Source: Isoetes taiwanensis (lineage: Eukaryota; Streptophyta; Lycopodiopsida; Isoetales; Isoetaceae). Taken from it: a stretch of 64,000 nucleotides of DNA. Where the stretch lies: positions 4,202,829 through 4,266,828 of the forward strand of contig JAJEKV010000041.1 in NCBI GenBank assembly GCA_021234155.1, in the 5' to 3' direction. The translations under genes and the position numbers were made by a program. Under the pieces are notes generated by a model. It saw nothing but the letters and a program-made list of their open reading frames with translations, did no database searches and was not told where the DNA came from. Shown piece after piece: positions 11,992-24,001 of this stretch (position 1 is its first letter; the number at the start of each line of letters is the position of its first letter).

Positions 11992-14900
11992 ATGGCAAAC
12001 ATTAATCCGCAATACAGTCAATGGGTGCCACCACCCAATGCTCCAGATGGCCAGCAAGACGAGGTGAGTTAGTTCTATACATTTCACAAGGAGGATTCTG
12101 ATTCTTTGTCTAGAAGCTATTCCGTCTTGATATGATGTAGGTCTGTAGTTTTGCCGTGCTATATGTTGAATGGTCTAGTTCTGTTTTTCTTTTTCTCCCC
12201 TCCCTTTCGAAATTAATCAGATCCTTTAAACTCCTGCAAGTGGTTAGCACTCTTTCGCTTTCAGAACCTTAATTAACCCTTCTACACAGAATTAGACAAA
12301 AATTAGGTTTCCGTAAGACACATAGCTCGTATTTCATATTGAAGCCTGTGGAGAATTTAACTACGCTAAGGAATAAAGAATTTCCCATGAGCCTTCAAAA
12401 CATGTTGAATGATGGAAACACTGCAAGGGAACTTAAAGTTGGAATGTCATGTTCGGTCAATGACAATGCTGTAGGAATCAAGCTTCCCTTGCATAGCTTA
12501 AAGTTTTCTAATGTATATATTATCAAACCGAGACAAGCAAGCATTAAGCCTGCAATGTCATCTAGATGAAAATGATGCACGATTTGCTTATCTTGATTAA
12601 ACTGCGTCACTGTAGGACAACTTTAGAAGAAAGTGATGGTTTTAATATGAAAGAAGTGTATAGAAAGAAAGAAAGAAAGAAAGGAAGGTTATTGGAGACC
12701 CTTAGGTCAAATAAATACGTCAGTTCTTTATCATCTAGCAGCGTCCTCCTATCTTTAAGTGCAAGTAAAAAAGAAAAAAACACAGTACACAAGCTTAGTA
12801 CAGAATCTGCAGACTAACAGGTCCTGTGTGTCCCCTTGGTGGGCTCTAAAAATGATGTGATGTCACATTCTAGCTCAAGTTTGCAAGAAAGGAGGTCAGG
12901 GCTGTTTTACTGGGTAACCTCATAGCATATAAAGTGAGAGATTTTCAAATTGAATCCCGGAACAATAATAAGATCTCCCCTATGACTAGGTTATATGGAC
13001 ATTGGGGGCTGCTAATCCTGAGAATACCAATTTAGTTTGGAACTTTTTGATGATTGTTTCTTGTGAATAGTTCTTGAATGATTTGTTTTCTCCTGGTAAG
13101 ATGGATTTGTTTGCATCTCAAATGACTTAAGATTTGCCTAACTTTTCCTGCTTGTTTAAAATTTTAGGTGCGAACTATATTTGTCCTTGGATTTCCTCCT
13201 GACGTCAAAGAACGTGAATTGCAAAACCTATTAAGGTGGTGGCCCGGTTATGAGGCATCACAAATGAACTTTAAGGGTGATCAACCAATGGGGTTTGCAC
13301 TATTTTCTTCAGCTGCAATGGCTATGGCTGCACGAGACGCACTTCAGGTAACTATCATTGGCAGTCTTGAAACCATGTGTTTTTCCCTATTGCTTGCTTT
13401 TTTGAATCTGTGTTCCTTCTTGAGTGCCTGCGAACCTGTCTATTTCTTTGTTGGTTTCTAAAATCTAACAGCATCTCTTCAGAACTTGGTTTTTGATGCA
13501 GAAGCAAAGTCAGTGTTGAGAGCAGAAATGGCAAAAAAAAATCTTTATGTAAAACGAGGTATGCTACTGTTATAGATTTTTTACTTGCTTTGACGTTATT
13601 TATGCTGCATTACACAATTTTGAGTTGTCTGCTAAAATTGCTTTTCTATTTTTTCTTGATAAAAGCATTATGTTCTGCCCTCATTGTTCTCCAGGTGTTA
13701 CAGGAATAAACAATGAAGGGGCATATGATCACAGCAAAAGGATGCGAACGGGAGGCGATTGTACTCCTGCTGCATATCCTCCTCCTCCAGCATTTGTTTC
13801 CCCACCTGCGCCTGCATGGCCACCACAAAGGTGTTCGGCAATTGCCAACTGTAGTTGAACTCATTTTAAAACATGTGAAATGACGGTTGTATGCGTATGT
13901 ATGCAGCTACATGGCACCAGGTGCTCCATACGATCCATATGGTGCTGGATATGCCATTGCTCAAGTGCCACCTCCTGTTGCTCCACCAGCACCTGTGGCC
14001 CCTGCTGGATATGCCCCTGTTCAGGTATGTTTTACATCACCCAAGAGGTTGGGGCATGAAATTATGCGAACTGTTGTTTTAGGGGAAACTTTTCCCAACT
14101 TTGTGAGCGGTTAAATGCTGCTCAAACTTCCCCTGATAGACAGTAGATTTTGGTTGGTTAGTAACAGCGAGAGGTACTTATATGAAGTTATTTGGTTTAC
14201 TATATTGCAGTCTGTTTCCACCACTAAACCTCCACGTCAAACCCACAGCTAGTATTTGTCAGCCAAGTGATGTTTAGCAAGTGATAAATCGGTTGATGGC
14301 GGTGCAAGTGATAAACCTACTGGTGTTATTTGTCAGCAAGATGATGTTTGGTAATGTATTTCTCGAGGAAAAAAACTGATAAGTTGCAGATTAGTTTAGG
14401 CGACCTTTGCCAGAGTATCCACATGGTTGAAAAGTGGATAGCCACATTGAGTGCATTCCAACATTTTATCCTTGAAATTGTGCTACTGAAAGCATGCCCA
14501 AAGAGAGAGAAAGAGAGAGTTTATATTACCATGCCAGACTGTCTATATTTACAATTGACAAATTTTGCCAAACTGTCTACATGCATTCAGTGATTAATAG
14601 TTAATTGACTAGGCTGCCAATGAAACTTATATTTTATGGTTTAGATATATACATATCATATTTTGCTGTCATTCATTGTGTGCAGAATACCAAAGATAAC
14701 CCTCCTTGCAATACGTTATTTATTGGAAACTTAGGGGAGAATACGAGTGAAGCTGAGCTACGGGGTCTTTTTAGTGGGTATGTCATGTTTGTGCAAGGTT
14801 AAATGAGGTTGTATGTTCTATTAATTAAGGGAAAAACTACAAAATATCCTTATGTTTTGACAAATTTTACTACATACCCCTGAGTTTTGATAATTTCCTG

Positions 14901-16099
14901 AGATGCCCTTGGTCAAAATACAAAGTATTGTGTATCTTTTAAAATTATTCAAATGGCCTTAAGACTTACATTAATTTCCCAAATGCCCTTAAGTTTAATT
15001 TGAATTTTTAGAACTTGAGTTTCCTTCAAATTTCAAATGCTTCAAAATTCACCAAATACTCTTAGGCCCTACATGTGAATGAACTATGATCTCTGCCCTT
15101 GCATCCTTCACTACTTTTTGACTCCTACAAGTCCTCTTTCTTGATTTTATTTGGCGATAATAAGTTGTTATTGTAAGTTAGATCGAATTAGTGCTTTCAA
15201 CAAGAGGATCATTGCAAATTGCTAGAGGAAATTGATGGGCTGAGAGAAAATGAATGGAACAAAAATTAATTTAGTGTCTTGCTTTCCTTTAAGGTACTGA
15301 GAATAGAAATAGGCGTCTTTGCTAAAAAGGCACCATGAAGATCTGTTACAAAAGGGTATTCCATGAAGTACGAAAAACTAGAGGACATTAAGTGAAATTT
15401 AAAATTATATAGAAGGATATATACATTGACCAAGGGCATCTCAGTAATTTATTTAAACTAAAGGGTATGTCTTGAAATTCGTCAAAACATAGGGGTATTT
15501 TTGTAGTTTTCCCCATTTATTAATTGTCCTCATACTTATTTCTATAGTAGATGGTGTGTGAAAAGGGTTATTAGGCCATTGCTTAAGTTGTACTGCTGAG
15601 GTGAGATATCTGTTTCCTTTGTACAGTCAACCAGGGTTTCGTCAAATGAAGGTTCTTCATCAGGGGAGGAGTACCGTTTGCTTCATAGAATTTGTGGTAG
15701 GTTATTGAGGTTTAAATATGGTGGAACCTTTTATTTTGCCTTTGTTCTATCATTTACATGCTTATGTGCACAGGATGTCACATCTGCAATGGGAGTACAT
15801 ACAAGCTTACAAGGAGCAGTCCTAACAACCTCAGACCGAGGTGGAATGAGAATTCAATATCCAACTTTTAGAGCTTCTGCTTGTTACCTAGTATGTATTT
15901 TTCATGTTCATGTGTTCATCCTTAATATATGTATACATATTCAAAGAACCCTTATGGAAGAAAGAAGGAAGGCCCAGGGTCTCAAGTAGCAGATGGCATG
16001 CCCCCTAGTAACCCAACCACAGCTTTAAATGGCGTAACGGAACATGGAGGAGGGATATCTCAGAATGCCATAGCTGCTACGCAGGAGCCTACAATCTGA
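11992..16099 (+). CDS. Two-RRM RNA-binding protein (scw1/RBPMS-like plant family)
   Basis: Nine coding exons join in frame: 11992-12063, 13168-13347, 13483-13558, 13695-13830, 13907-14024, 14686-14777, 15627-15696, 15774-15856 and 15937-16099 (990 nt, 329 residues plus stop). RRM1 (about residues 25-110) has RNP2-like TIFVLGFP and RNP1-like MGFALFSS. RRM2 (about 200-280) has NTLFIGNLGENTSEAELRGLF and STVCFIEF, ending with GGMRIQYSKNPYG. The linker is rich in Pro, Ala and Tyr. This matches the plant two-RRM proteins often annotated 'cell wall integrity protein scw1-like', expected to bind RNA in nucleus or cytoplasm. Eight introns have GT-AG ends except the last, which is AT-AC. All phases agree, with no stop or frameshift, so the gene looks functional. 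The start is the first ATG of an exon ending at a good donor (GAG|GTGAGT). Confidence 0.9.
12064..13167 (+). other. Intron 1 of the RRM gene
   Basis: This 1.1-kb GT-AG intron runs from GAG|GTGAGT to TTTTAG|GTGCGA. It holds a (GAAA)n run near 12663-12682. The open frames inside it have no recognised content. Confidence 0.8.
14827..15517. mobile_element. Non-autonomous TIR transposon (hAT-like MITE) in intron 6
   Basis: This 691-bp element has long imperfect terminal inverted repeats. The left end AAGGGAAAAACTACAAAATA mirrors the right end TTTTTGTAGTTTTCCCCATT, and the similarity extends inward about 100 bp (TGAGATGCCCTTGGTCAA on the left, its complement on the right). It is flanked by a perfect 8-bp direct repeat TATTAATT (14819-14826 and 15518-15525), the TSD length of hAT transposons. 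It has no coding capacity. It lies wholly inside intron 6 of the RRM gene (14778-15626), so the exons are intact. Confidence 0.85.
15857..15936 (+). other. Probable U12-type AT-AC intron (intron 8 of the RRM gene)
   Basis: The conserved protein sequence RIQYSKNPYG forces exon 8 to end at ...AGAATTCA and exon 9 to start at ATATTCAAAG. No GT-AG pair allows this join. The 80-nt intron starts ATATCCAACT, close to the U12 5' splice site ATATCCTT, and ends AC. It carries TCCTTAAT (15919-15926), close to the U12 branch site TTCCTTRAY, 10-12 nt before the 3' end. All three signals fit minor-spliceosome AT-AC introns. Confidence 0.75.
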
Positions 16100-17411
16100 A
16101 GGTGTAGGTGGAGCATCACAGCAGAATGATAAGTGACACACTCCAATCTTTCAAGCTTATTGCAAGCATGAAGCATGGATGACTGCAAGCATGGGCATCC
16201 CCAGCATCAAATGATGCATAATTTTCTCCAGCATTATTAGGAATGAGTTTTTCATGTGCCGCATCATGAGCACTAGAATAGGCCATATGATTGTGATGTA
16301 TTAGGGAAGATAACATTGGGAAGGGTTCAAGGGCATGCACGACAGAAAAGAGGGAGGGAGATGCATGCATCGGCAGAGTTGTGAAGAGGAGTTGGTTTGT
16401 TTGGCAGGTGATAGCATATGAACATTCTGTCACTAGAACGCATTGTGGCACATGTTTCATATCATACCAGTATGCTCAGCATTGATTAAGTCATATTTGC
16501 ATCAAGGCCATTCATCTCTGTGTTTCTCATCTCGTAAGGTTGGTGGTAAATCATTTGAAAACAAGCACAGCATATATTTATTGACTTGCTGGTGTTTGCA
16601 CTTGTACTGCCGTGGTGTGGTTGCACATATTCCGTACATGATATTATGATGGTCTCTTAATTGCATCTCAGTTTAGTAAATGTTCCTGCGTTTCAAAGTT
16701 CTCTATAGGCATAGGAATATTCAAAGCTAACGGGCAACTTGTTTTTTGTTTTGGTTCGTTTGTTCTAATTTCTTCGGAGTTGCAGGGATCTCATAATCTT
16801 GACAGGGAATATAATGGTCATTGGTGGTCGCTTTTCTTTCAATTGTTTTCTTACAGGATTAATAGTTTGAGGAACTGGAATAATCTGACGACCTTGCTGG
16901 TAGTAAGTTTGGCTAATAGGCTTTTTATAATCTATAAGTTCAGTGCTATCAGAAGGACCACAGTTTAATATTTCTTTGCATTCATGATTTTATTGATTTC
17001 ATACCACCTTTTTTCAAGTTCCTCCAAATGGTAATTTTTCTCTTTTTTTTTTTTTAATCTGGGCAATAAGGATGCTAGATAATTGACTTTTTTTTCATGT
17101 TTGATATTGCCTTGACCCATGTGAAGTGCAATCCTATGGTGGGTGGAATGATTAAACTTGTCCACCACATTAGTGCACGTCATTCCCTCACTCTCGAGAA
17201 AATGTGTAACAAAGAAAATACATCCATTTGGACTTTTCTCTTATGTACCAGGCCAAAATATTCTGCCCCGAAAATGCTGCGAAGGCATCTTCTGGGTTTG
17301 ACGTGCGTGCATATCAACGGTAGGCAGGCTTAGGCCTTTTTTACAGGACCGTTGTGTTTCAAATTTTACGGCACCTATCAGAACTCGTTTTTACACGGAA
17401 TGCCTTAGATT
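16100..17411. other. 3' UTR and intergenic spacer
   Basis: The first few hundred bases presumably hold the 3' UTR of the RRM gene. The short frames on both strands are not recognised. A T-rich run lies at 17041-17056. Nothing else is supportable. Confidence 0.5.
17407..17411. repeat. Target-site duplication AGATT (left)
   Basis: AGATT here and at 21842-21846 directly abuts the two outer ends of the copia element, as expected for a 5-bp integration duplication. Confidence 0.85.
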
Positions 17412-17743
17412 TGTTGAAAATACGTGGCATATGTAGCCTTCACAAAAATACGTGGCATGCTGAAAATAAAAGAAAAGGAAACACGCTTCTTGAAAGCGTG
17501 TAACAGAGGCATATAAAAAGGGGAACATCCGGAAGGAAAGGGGGCTTCTGGGCTCGCTGGTTGTGATTGTATCAGAGCAGGGGGAAGTAGCAAGAGATAT
17601 TGCAGAAGCGGATTCGGAGGATCAGTCAGGGAAGCTCGAGGCTGAGATTTGAGCTGACGGAAGAAGGCGCCATTCCTGGCGGAGCTTGGGCTATCGGAGG
17701 TTGCGCAGCAGCTAGATTGGGGAGATTCCGGCGTGATCCAATA
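17412..17743 (+). repeat. 5' LTR of the copia element
   Basis: It starts TGTTGAAAATACG and ends GTGATCCAATA. Differences from the 3' LTR are a few C/T changes, a 21-bp shortening near 17606 and the final ATA in place of ACA. A GGCATATAAAAAGG string at about 17508-17521 is a good TATA box for the transcript. Confidence 0.93.
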
Positions 17744-17744
17744 G

Positions 17745-17756
17745 TGGTATCAGAGC
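17745..17756 (+). other. Primer binding site (tRNA-iMet)
   Basis: TGGTATCAGAGC lies one base after the 5' LTR. It is complementary to the 3' end of plant initiator methionine tRNA, the usual copia primer. Confidence 0.92.
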
Positions 17757-18078
17757 TGAAATCGATCTGGACTGGTACAGCTTATCCGTTCAGGTCGGAA
17801 TCTTATTCTGCAAGGAAGTGCAGGTTAGTAGAGAGGAGTAGATAACTGGAGTGTCCGAATTGGATTGCCTGAAGCATATTTGCAAAGGCAGATTGGAGCG
17901 CATAGATTGGTGGACGAGATTTGGTATTCGGGCAGACCGGATAATAGAGATTGGAGTTTGAGCTGCAGTCTGAAGGCGATACTGTCTCTGTTTGATCTAG
18001 ATTGAGGGTTGTGAATCGAAGCTTTGAAAGCAGTATACAGTCGGATTGGCTGAAGCCAGGGGATAATCGATTGGTGCA

Positions 18079-21000
18079 GTGCAAGGAGCATTTAGCATGG
18101 CGAGCATGCAAAGTGCATTACTGTTGCGTGTGAGAGAGAATAGGTGGAGCCGTGATTCTGAACGGCAGGTGTTTGAATATAATAAAAAGAAACTAGTAAT
18201 TGAGGAGAAATTGTTGGGGACGATTGGAGCAATTGCCAATACTCAAAGGAAGAACAATGTATTGACCATAGATTCTGGAGTCGAGGTTTCTGTGGTAAGC
18301 ACAGCTGAGATGTTGCGGCACATTAAGAATGATGAAAACCCTGGAGTAGTCCGGATGGGAAATGGAGTTCTGCAAGAAGTTCAAGGACGTGGAACTTTGG
18401 AATTGGTAAAAGACGGTAAAACAATTCTAAATGTGCCAAATGCGTTATATACGCCGGGTATGTTATTCAATCTCGTTTCTGTCGCCAATTTAGTGGATGA
18501 TGGTTTTGAGTTGAGATTTCATAAGACCGGATGCAAATTTATAAAAGATGGTATAAAAACCTTTGAGGCTCAAAGAAACGGGAATTTGTTTGAATTGAAC
18601 ATAGACACTATTAATAAAGTTTCGGTCGTGAATGATCTGCATACTTGGCACCTTAGAATGGCACATGTAAATTATAACAGTATTAAAATGGCCAAAAAAC
18701 ATAAATTGTTAGATGGGTTGACGTTTGATGATGAAGAGCATGGTGTGTGTGAGGCTTGCATGCTAGGAAAGCAAACTAGACTTCCTTTTAAAAACAAAGG
18801 GCGACGAGCGACTGGGTTGCTTGAATTGGTACACTCTGACGTGTGTATGCAAGTACAGAGTCTTGGGGGCAAATACTATTTTGCTACTTTTATAGATGAT
18901 TTTAGCAGGCGCACCAAGTGTTACTATCTCCGCTCAAAGGATCAGGTGTTCGATGCTTTCCGACTTTATGTTGCGGAAGTGGAACGTGAGACGTCTTCAC
19001 GAGTAAAATCTTTAAGGACAGACCTTGGAGGTGAATACAGGTCAGGAGAATTTGTAAAATTTTGTCAGATGCATGGAGTCAAGAGGCAGTACACATGTCG
19101 CTATACACCACAACAAAACGGGGTGGCAGAGCGTAAAAATCGCACCATTATGGATGCGGCCAGATGCATGTTGAAGCATGCAGGATTACCCAATTTTTTG
19201 TGGGGAGAAGCAGTAGCCACTGCTTGCTATGTGCAGAATAGGTTGCCGACATCTGCATTAAAGGGAGCTGTTCCTGAGGAAATATGGTCTGGAAAAAGAC
19301 AGTCTGTCCATCGATTGAGGGTTTATGGATGTCTAGCCTATATGTTGGTGCCAGAGGAGCTGCGACGAAAGTTGGATAATTACAGTATCCCCACTTTTTT
19401 AGTAGGATATGACGAGGAAACGAATGGCTATAAGTTGTATGACCCAGTGACACACAAAATTTATGTTAGCAGAGACGTTGAATTTGACGAGAAATTATTG
19501 TATAAGGATAGGAAGACATTGACAAAGCAAGAAGAAGCAGAATGGATACCGACAGATTTTTTTGAAGATTATGCGGAGAAGGAAAATGAGAAGATAGTAG
19601 AGAAACCAAATGTAGTGATAGATGTTGACTCAGATGATGAACAGGATGAAGTGCATGAGACCATAGAGGTCAATAGTGCGCCACACACACCGGAGACAGA
19701 GCATGAGGGGATGCAGGAATTTCCAGAAGCCGATAATGCGCCAGTTGGAGTGCAAGAAGATGCACGTCAGGAAATGCGAGAAGATATTGAAAGTGGAGCA
19801 AGGGGGAGATATGCACGTCGCAGTGAGACAGAACGCCTTAAAGCCGAACTTCCTTTTGATACAGAACTTTATGGCAGAACAAAAAGAGCTCCAAAGCCAA
19901 AGATAATATCTTGCATAGTGGAGCCCAGGACAGTGGAACAGGCCATGATGGGACCAGATTCTCTAAAATGGAAGGAGGCTATGGAAAATGAATTGAAGTC
20001 CTTTAGGGAAACAGGAACGTATGAGCTAGTGCCACGCCCTAAGTACAAGAATGTGATAGGGAGTAAATGGCTATTTAAAATAAAGAGGAATGCTGATGGT
20101 TCGATAGAAAGGTATAAAGCCCGTCTAGTGGCGAAGGGGTATACACAGGAAGCAGGAGTAGACTATACAGATACATTCTCACCTATAGTCAATGTGACTA
20201 GTCTGAGAACCTTGATAGCATTAGCAGTTCAAAATGATATGGAGATAGAGCACATGGATGTGAAGACAGCATTTTTGAATGGAGACTTAGAAGAAGAAAT
20301 TTATATGGAGTAGCCTGAAGGGTATGAGCAAGGAAAGGATATGGTCTGTAGATTAAAAAAGGCAGTTTACGGACTTAGACAAGCATCTAGACAGTGGTAC
20401 GCATGCATGAATAACTTTTTACTTTCTATTGGGTTTAGAAAATTGAAAACAGAAGGCAATTTATATATGTGGAAAGAAGGAAACAAGTGCTTAATCATGG
20501 CACTTTATGTTGATGATTGTGTAATGGCTAGTAATGACAAATTGTATCTGGAAAGATGTAAAGCATCTTTGAAAGGACGATTTCAAATGTCTGAACTGGG
20601 TGAGCTTAAGAAATTGTTAGGCATGGAGGTTAGAAGAGATAGAAGAAAAGGGGAGCTTTTCTTGACACAAGAGCAAAATATTAAGAAAGCGTTGATTCGA
20701 TTTAGGATGATGGATTGCAATATAGCGACAACGCCCATTGCGCCAGGTATGAAAATCTGTAGTAAGATGTGCCCGAAAAATGTGGATGAACGAAGAGAAA
20801 TGGAAAAGGTGCCATATCGTGCGTTGATAGGCACACTTTTGCATATTGCAAATAGTACAAGGCCGAATATCTCCTATGCAGTTAACCTGCTCAGTCGATT
20901 TTGCAATAATCCAGGAAAAGAACATTGGATAGCAGCGAAAAGGGTGCTAAGATATTTGAAGGGCACTTCGCGTCATGGTATTTGCTTTACCAAAAGTATA

Positions 21001-21474
21001 GAGAAGAATTTAATAGGATACGATGATGCGGACTGGGGAGGAGATTTGGATGACAGGAAATCAACCTCGGGTTTTGTGTGCAAGCTAGGTGATGCTGCTA
21101 TATCTTGGGGTTGTAAAAAACAGGAATGTGTAGCCAAATCCAGCGCCGAAGCAGAATATGTGGCAGTATCACATGCAGCCTCTGAGATAATTTGGCTACG
21201 TAGAATGCTCAAGGAGTTGGGATGTCAGCTGACGAGCGCTACCATTCTATATTGTGATAATAAAAGTGGCGTGGCAATGACCAAGAATCCAGTCCATCAT
21301 TCTCGGAGTAAGCACATTGAGATACACCATCATTTCATACGAGATGAGGTAGAAAAAGGAGAAATAAATGTGGCATATATTCCCACAAAATTGCAGCAGG
21401 CTGATATGTTTACAAAAGTCCTTTCTGGACCCAAGCTATTGAGTGCCAAATCAAGTGGGAGTCGTGGATTGTAA
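18079..21474 (+). pseudogene. Copia pol polyprotein with one in-frame stop
   Basis: One continuous frame of 1132 codons is broken once by TAG at 20311-20313, where the family has Gln (YMEQPEGY), consistent with CAG to TAG. Domains in order are: an aspartic protease remnant around LTIDSGVEVSVVS; the pre-integrase region (WHLRMAH, CEACMLGKQ); the integrase core with the HSDV Asp, the TDLGGEYRS Asp and the NGVAERKNR Glu; the RT with VDYTDTFSPIV, HMDVKTAFLNG and LYVDDCVMAS; and the RNase H with YDDADWGGD, SSAEAEYVA and DNKSGVAMTKNP. Gag is essentially absent. The start shown is the first ATG, not a proven initiation site. Confidence 0.92.
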
Positions 21475-21488
21475 AGGCTAAGGGGGAG
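21474..21488 (+). other. Polypurine tract
   Basis: AGGCTAAGGGGGAG immediately precedes the 3' LTR. This is the expected site for plus-strand priming. Confidence 0.85.
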
Positions 21489-21841
21489 TGTTGAAAATAC
21501 GTGGCATATGTAGCCTTTACAAAAATACGTGGCATGCTGAAAATAAAAGAAAAGGAAACATGCTTCTTGAAAGCGTGTAACAGAGGCATATAAAAAGGGG
21601 AACATCCGGAAGGAAAGGGGGCTTCTGGGCTCGCTGGTTGTGATTGTATCAGAGCAGGGGGAAGTAGCAAGAGATATTGCAGAAGCAGATTACAGCACTG
21701 AAGACTTGCAGACGGAGGATCAGTCAGGGAAGCTCGAGGCTGAGATTTGAGCTGACGGAAGAAGGCGCCATTCCTGGCAGAGCTTGGGCTATCGGAGGTT
21801 GCGCAGCAGCAAGATTGGGGAGATTCCGGCGTGATCCAACA
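21489..21841 (+). repeat. 3' LTR of the copia element
   Basis: It is 353 bp, from TGTTGAAAATACG to GATCCAACA, followed by the TSD AGATT at 21842-21846. It keeps a CAG-rich segment (GATTACAGCACTGAAGACTT) that is missing from the 5' LTR. Confidence 0.94.
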
Positions 21842-21984
21842 AGATTTTGGGGAGTCCCTTTTTTTTCCCTTCTTGGAAACCGCAACCTCAATTCAAAACG
21901 AACTATAATTACAAGAAATTTATTGTGGCGGCTCCACATCTTTTCTCTTTCTCGGCCCTGTGCATACAAAAGAGAATTATAATT

Positions 21985-22120
21985 ACATTTGCCCTTGCAC
22001 TAGATGGAGTTTGTCTAGTTGTAATGTTTTTAAGTGAACATTTGGAGTTTGTCTAGTTGTAATGTTTTTAAGTGAACATTTGCCCTTGCACTAGATGGAG
22101 TATGTCTAGTTGTGATGTGG
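21985..22120. repeat. Short tandem repeat around GTCTAGTTGTAATG
   Basis: Units of TTGCCCTTGCACTAGATGGAGT, then TTGTCTAGTTGTAATGTTTTTAAGTGAACATT, repeat two to three times. Diverged copies continue to about 22500 around the hairpin at 22126-22239. Confidence 0.75.
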
Positions 22121-22125
22121 AACGG

Positions 22126-22239
22126 GAAGGGGGAGGGCATTCTTGCCAGCCCCCTGACCTGAAGAATCCGAGAGTGCCGTTGAGGTGCGACCAGATTCTT
22201 CAGGTCAAGGGGCTAGGAAGAATGCCCGACCCCTTCTTC
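22126..22239 (+). ncRNA. MIRNA-like hairpin
   Basis: The left arm 22126-22168 and right arm 22194-22239 pair over about 43 nt with few mismatches and a 25-nt loop. Perfect blocks include GGGCATTCTT with AAGAATGCCC, and TGACCTGAAGAATC with GATTCTTCAGGTCA; flanking GGGG/CCCC and GAAG/CTTC extend the stem. Size, single hairpin and near-perfect pairing are those of a plant pre-miRNA or a young inverted-duplication locus. I do not recognise a conserved miRNA in either arm. The transcribed strand is unknown; + is given by convention. Confidence 0.55.
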
Positions 22240-24001
22240 ATCCACGATGTCAGGGTAAGAGGTTACCGGATTCTACAGGTTTTGTTGCACCTACTTTTCA
22301 TTCTTGATGAGAATGATTCAAGAAACAGAAGGAACGAAGACACACTTACCTTGATGTAATTGTTTTAAGTGAATATTTGCCCTTGCATTAATTTGTCTCG
22401 TTGTAATTTTTTTAAAGAGAGATGCGCCCCTGCACCGGATGGAATTTTGTCTAGTTGTAATGTTCTAGTTTTGTGGAATTTTGTCTAGTTGTAATTGTTC
22501 TAGTTGTGTGTCTCATGTTTTGAATGAGCATCATAAGAGACATGCACAATGCTTGTTTGTTTATAAGTGAGCAATTGCTATAGGCATGGTTCAATAATTG
22601 GTATCTCCTCATTTATGTTTGGAAGCTTTGTGCTATAAAATAGTAGTGACTTTTTTTATATCCAAGATCAAGTGCTTTGGCCACTTTTTTAAGTCACCAA
22701 TGGAAATGTGACAATACTAAAACTTGACATCTATTGCCATCTATAGCAAAGGAGAATTTGGCACACTTGTACATATCTAATCTAATCTAACACATGTAAT
22801 TAATTATTGGTAGGAAGAATCTTTGGTCTCGCAAAAGCAGGGGGGTTGCTTCGCTTTTATTTATTTTTTCTCCGTCGCTTTTTTAGGAATTTGGCCATGA
22901 CACGTGGTTGTCATTGCACCGCGTTTGTAGCCTTCCAAGAAGCATGTTCAAAAAATGAGTTTTCCTTTGGTCAATTTCATAAGATCTACTGCAGCCGATG
23001 AGCTAAAAGAGCTCTGAAGGCGATGAGCTCTGCATTGACGGTTTTGAGTGAGTATCCATTTACAAACTTGCCAAAACCTCCATTGAAACACCGGAGTCTT
23101 TTTTTTGCGTCCACTGAGGCCGCCATTACCATAGCTCCCTTTTTATATGATGAATCTGGCTCATATTAAAGACATGTTGTTTAAAACTGCAAAAATAGTA
23201 GTTGGGATAGTCGAATTTGATCATGCATTGGCAGAAATTGTGCCATTGTCCCCTGTTTTTTCTTACCTGTGCGTAAATAAGTCGCAATGAGAATTTGATG
23301 CAGCAGAGAATAGGCAATTCTAAGAAAAAACATGTGACATTCTAAGAATATGCACATCTGCCACAGAATTTTGGCAAAAATCTTCAGTTCCTTGCGAATC
23401 TTATGAGGTATTTCATGCCTTCAAAAAAATCTGAAGGTGGGCATCTGTGAAAAACTGGTAGATGAAGAGAGCTTCTTCAGATGGGTGAAGATTTATTCTT
23501 CAAATTTGAACGAGAATCCCTCATGAGAATCCCTCTCAAGTCTTCAAATTTGAACGAGAATCCCTTGTTCTGTCTTATGACTGTATTTTTTTATTTTCTT
23601 ATTTTTATTTTTTAAACGAGGCAGCGCCAGCGCCACGTCACTTGAGCTTTAAAATAATGGTAGTTTCTAGTCAAATTATATAATCTTAGATTCAAATGGA
23701 TAGATTTGGAATTTCATCATATGGTTGTTGCTCTAGCCGCTAATATCTAATCTAGGTAGAAAGGTGTATATGCAACCATACTCAGTCAAGTTTCAATGCT
23801 CAATAGGGAAGCCGAGTTCATCAATCCTCTACAGGCATGGGAATACAAAGCAATAATGCAAGCTCAATGGTCGAGTGCTCTCACATTGATATACACTTGC
23901 TGCCACACAAAATTCTAGCCAATAAGTGAGTCAACAAAGGAAAGATAAAGAATTTCCTAAACAATTAACAAACAATTGACATAATTTACTCACCGTGACA
24001 T
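22240..24001. other. AT-rich spacer, no recognised gene
   Basis: The first 260 bp contain diverged copies of the TTGTCTAGTTGTAATG repeat. A duplicated string CTTCAAATTTGAACGAGAATCCCT occurs near 23497 and 23540. The short frames are not recognised. Confidence 0.45.

Larger units (their letters stand above)
17412..21841 (+). mobile_element. Ty1/copia LTR retrotransposon, 4.4 kb, gag-deficient
   Basis: The two LTRs (332 and 353 bp) begin TGTTGAAAATACG and enclose an initiator-Met PBS, a pol frame in the order protease, integrase, RT, RNase H (copia order), and a purine tract. A perfect 5-bp TSD (AGATT) flanks it. Only about 320 bp separate the PBS from the protease region, so nearly all of gag, including a zinc knuckle, is missing. 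The element would depend on others in trans. LTR similarity is high, so insertion was fairly recent. Confidence 0.95.

Noticed and set aside
18079-20313. Two separate copia genes split at 20313
   Set aside because: Both parts are in the same frame, and the TAG sits at a conserved Gln position; it is one gene with a nonsense change.
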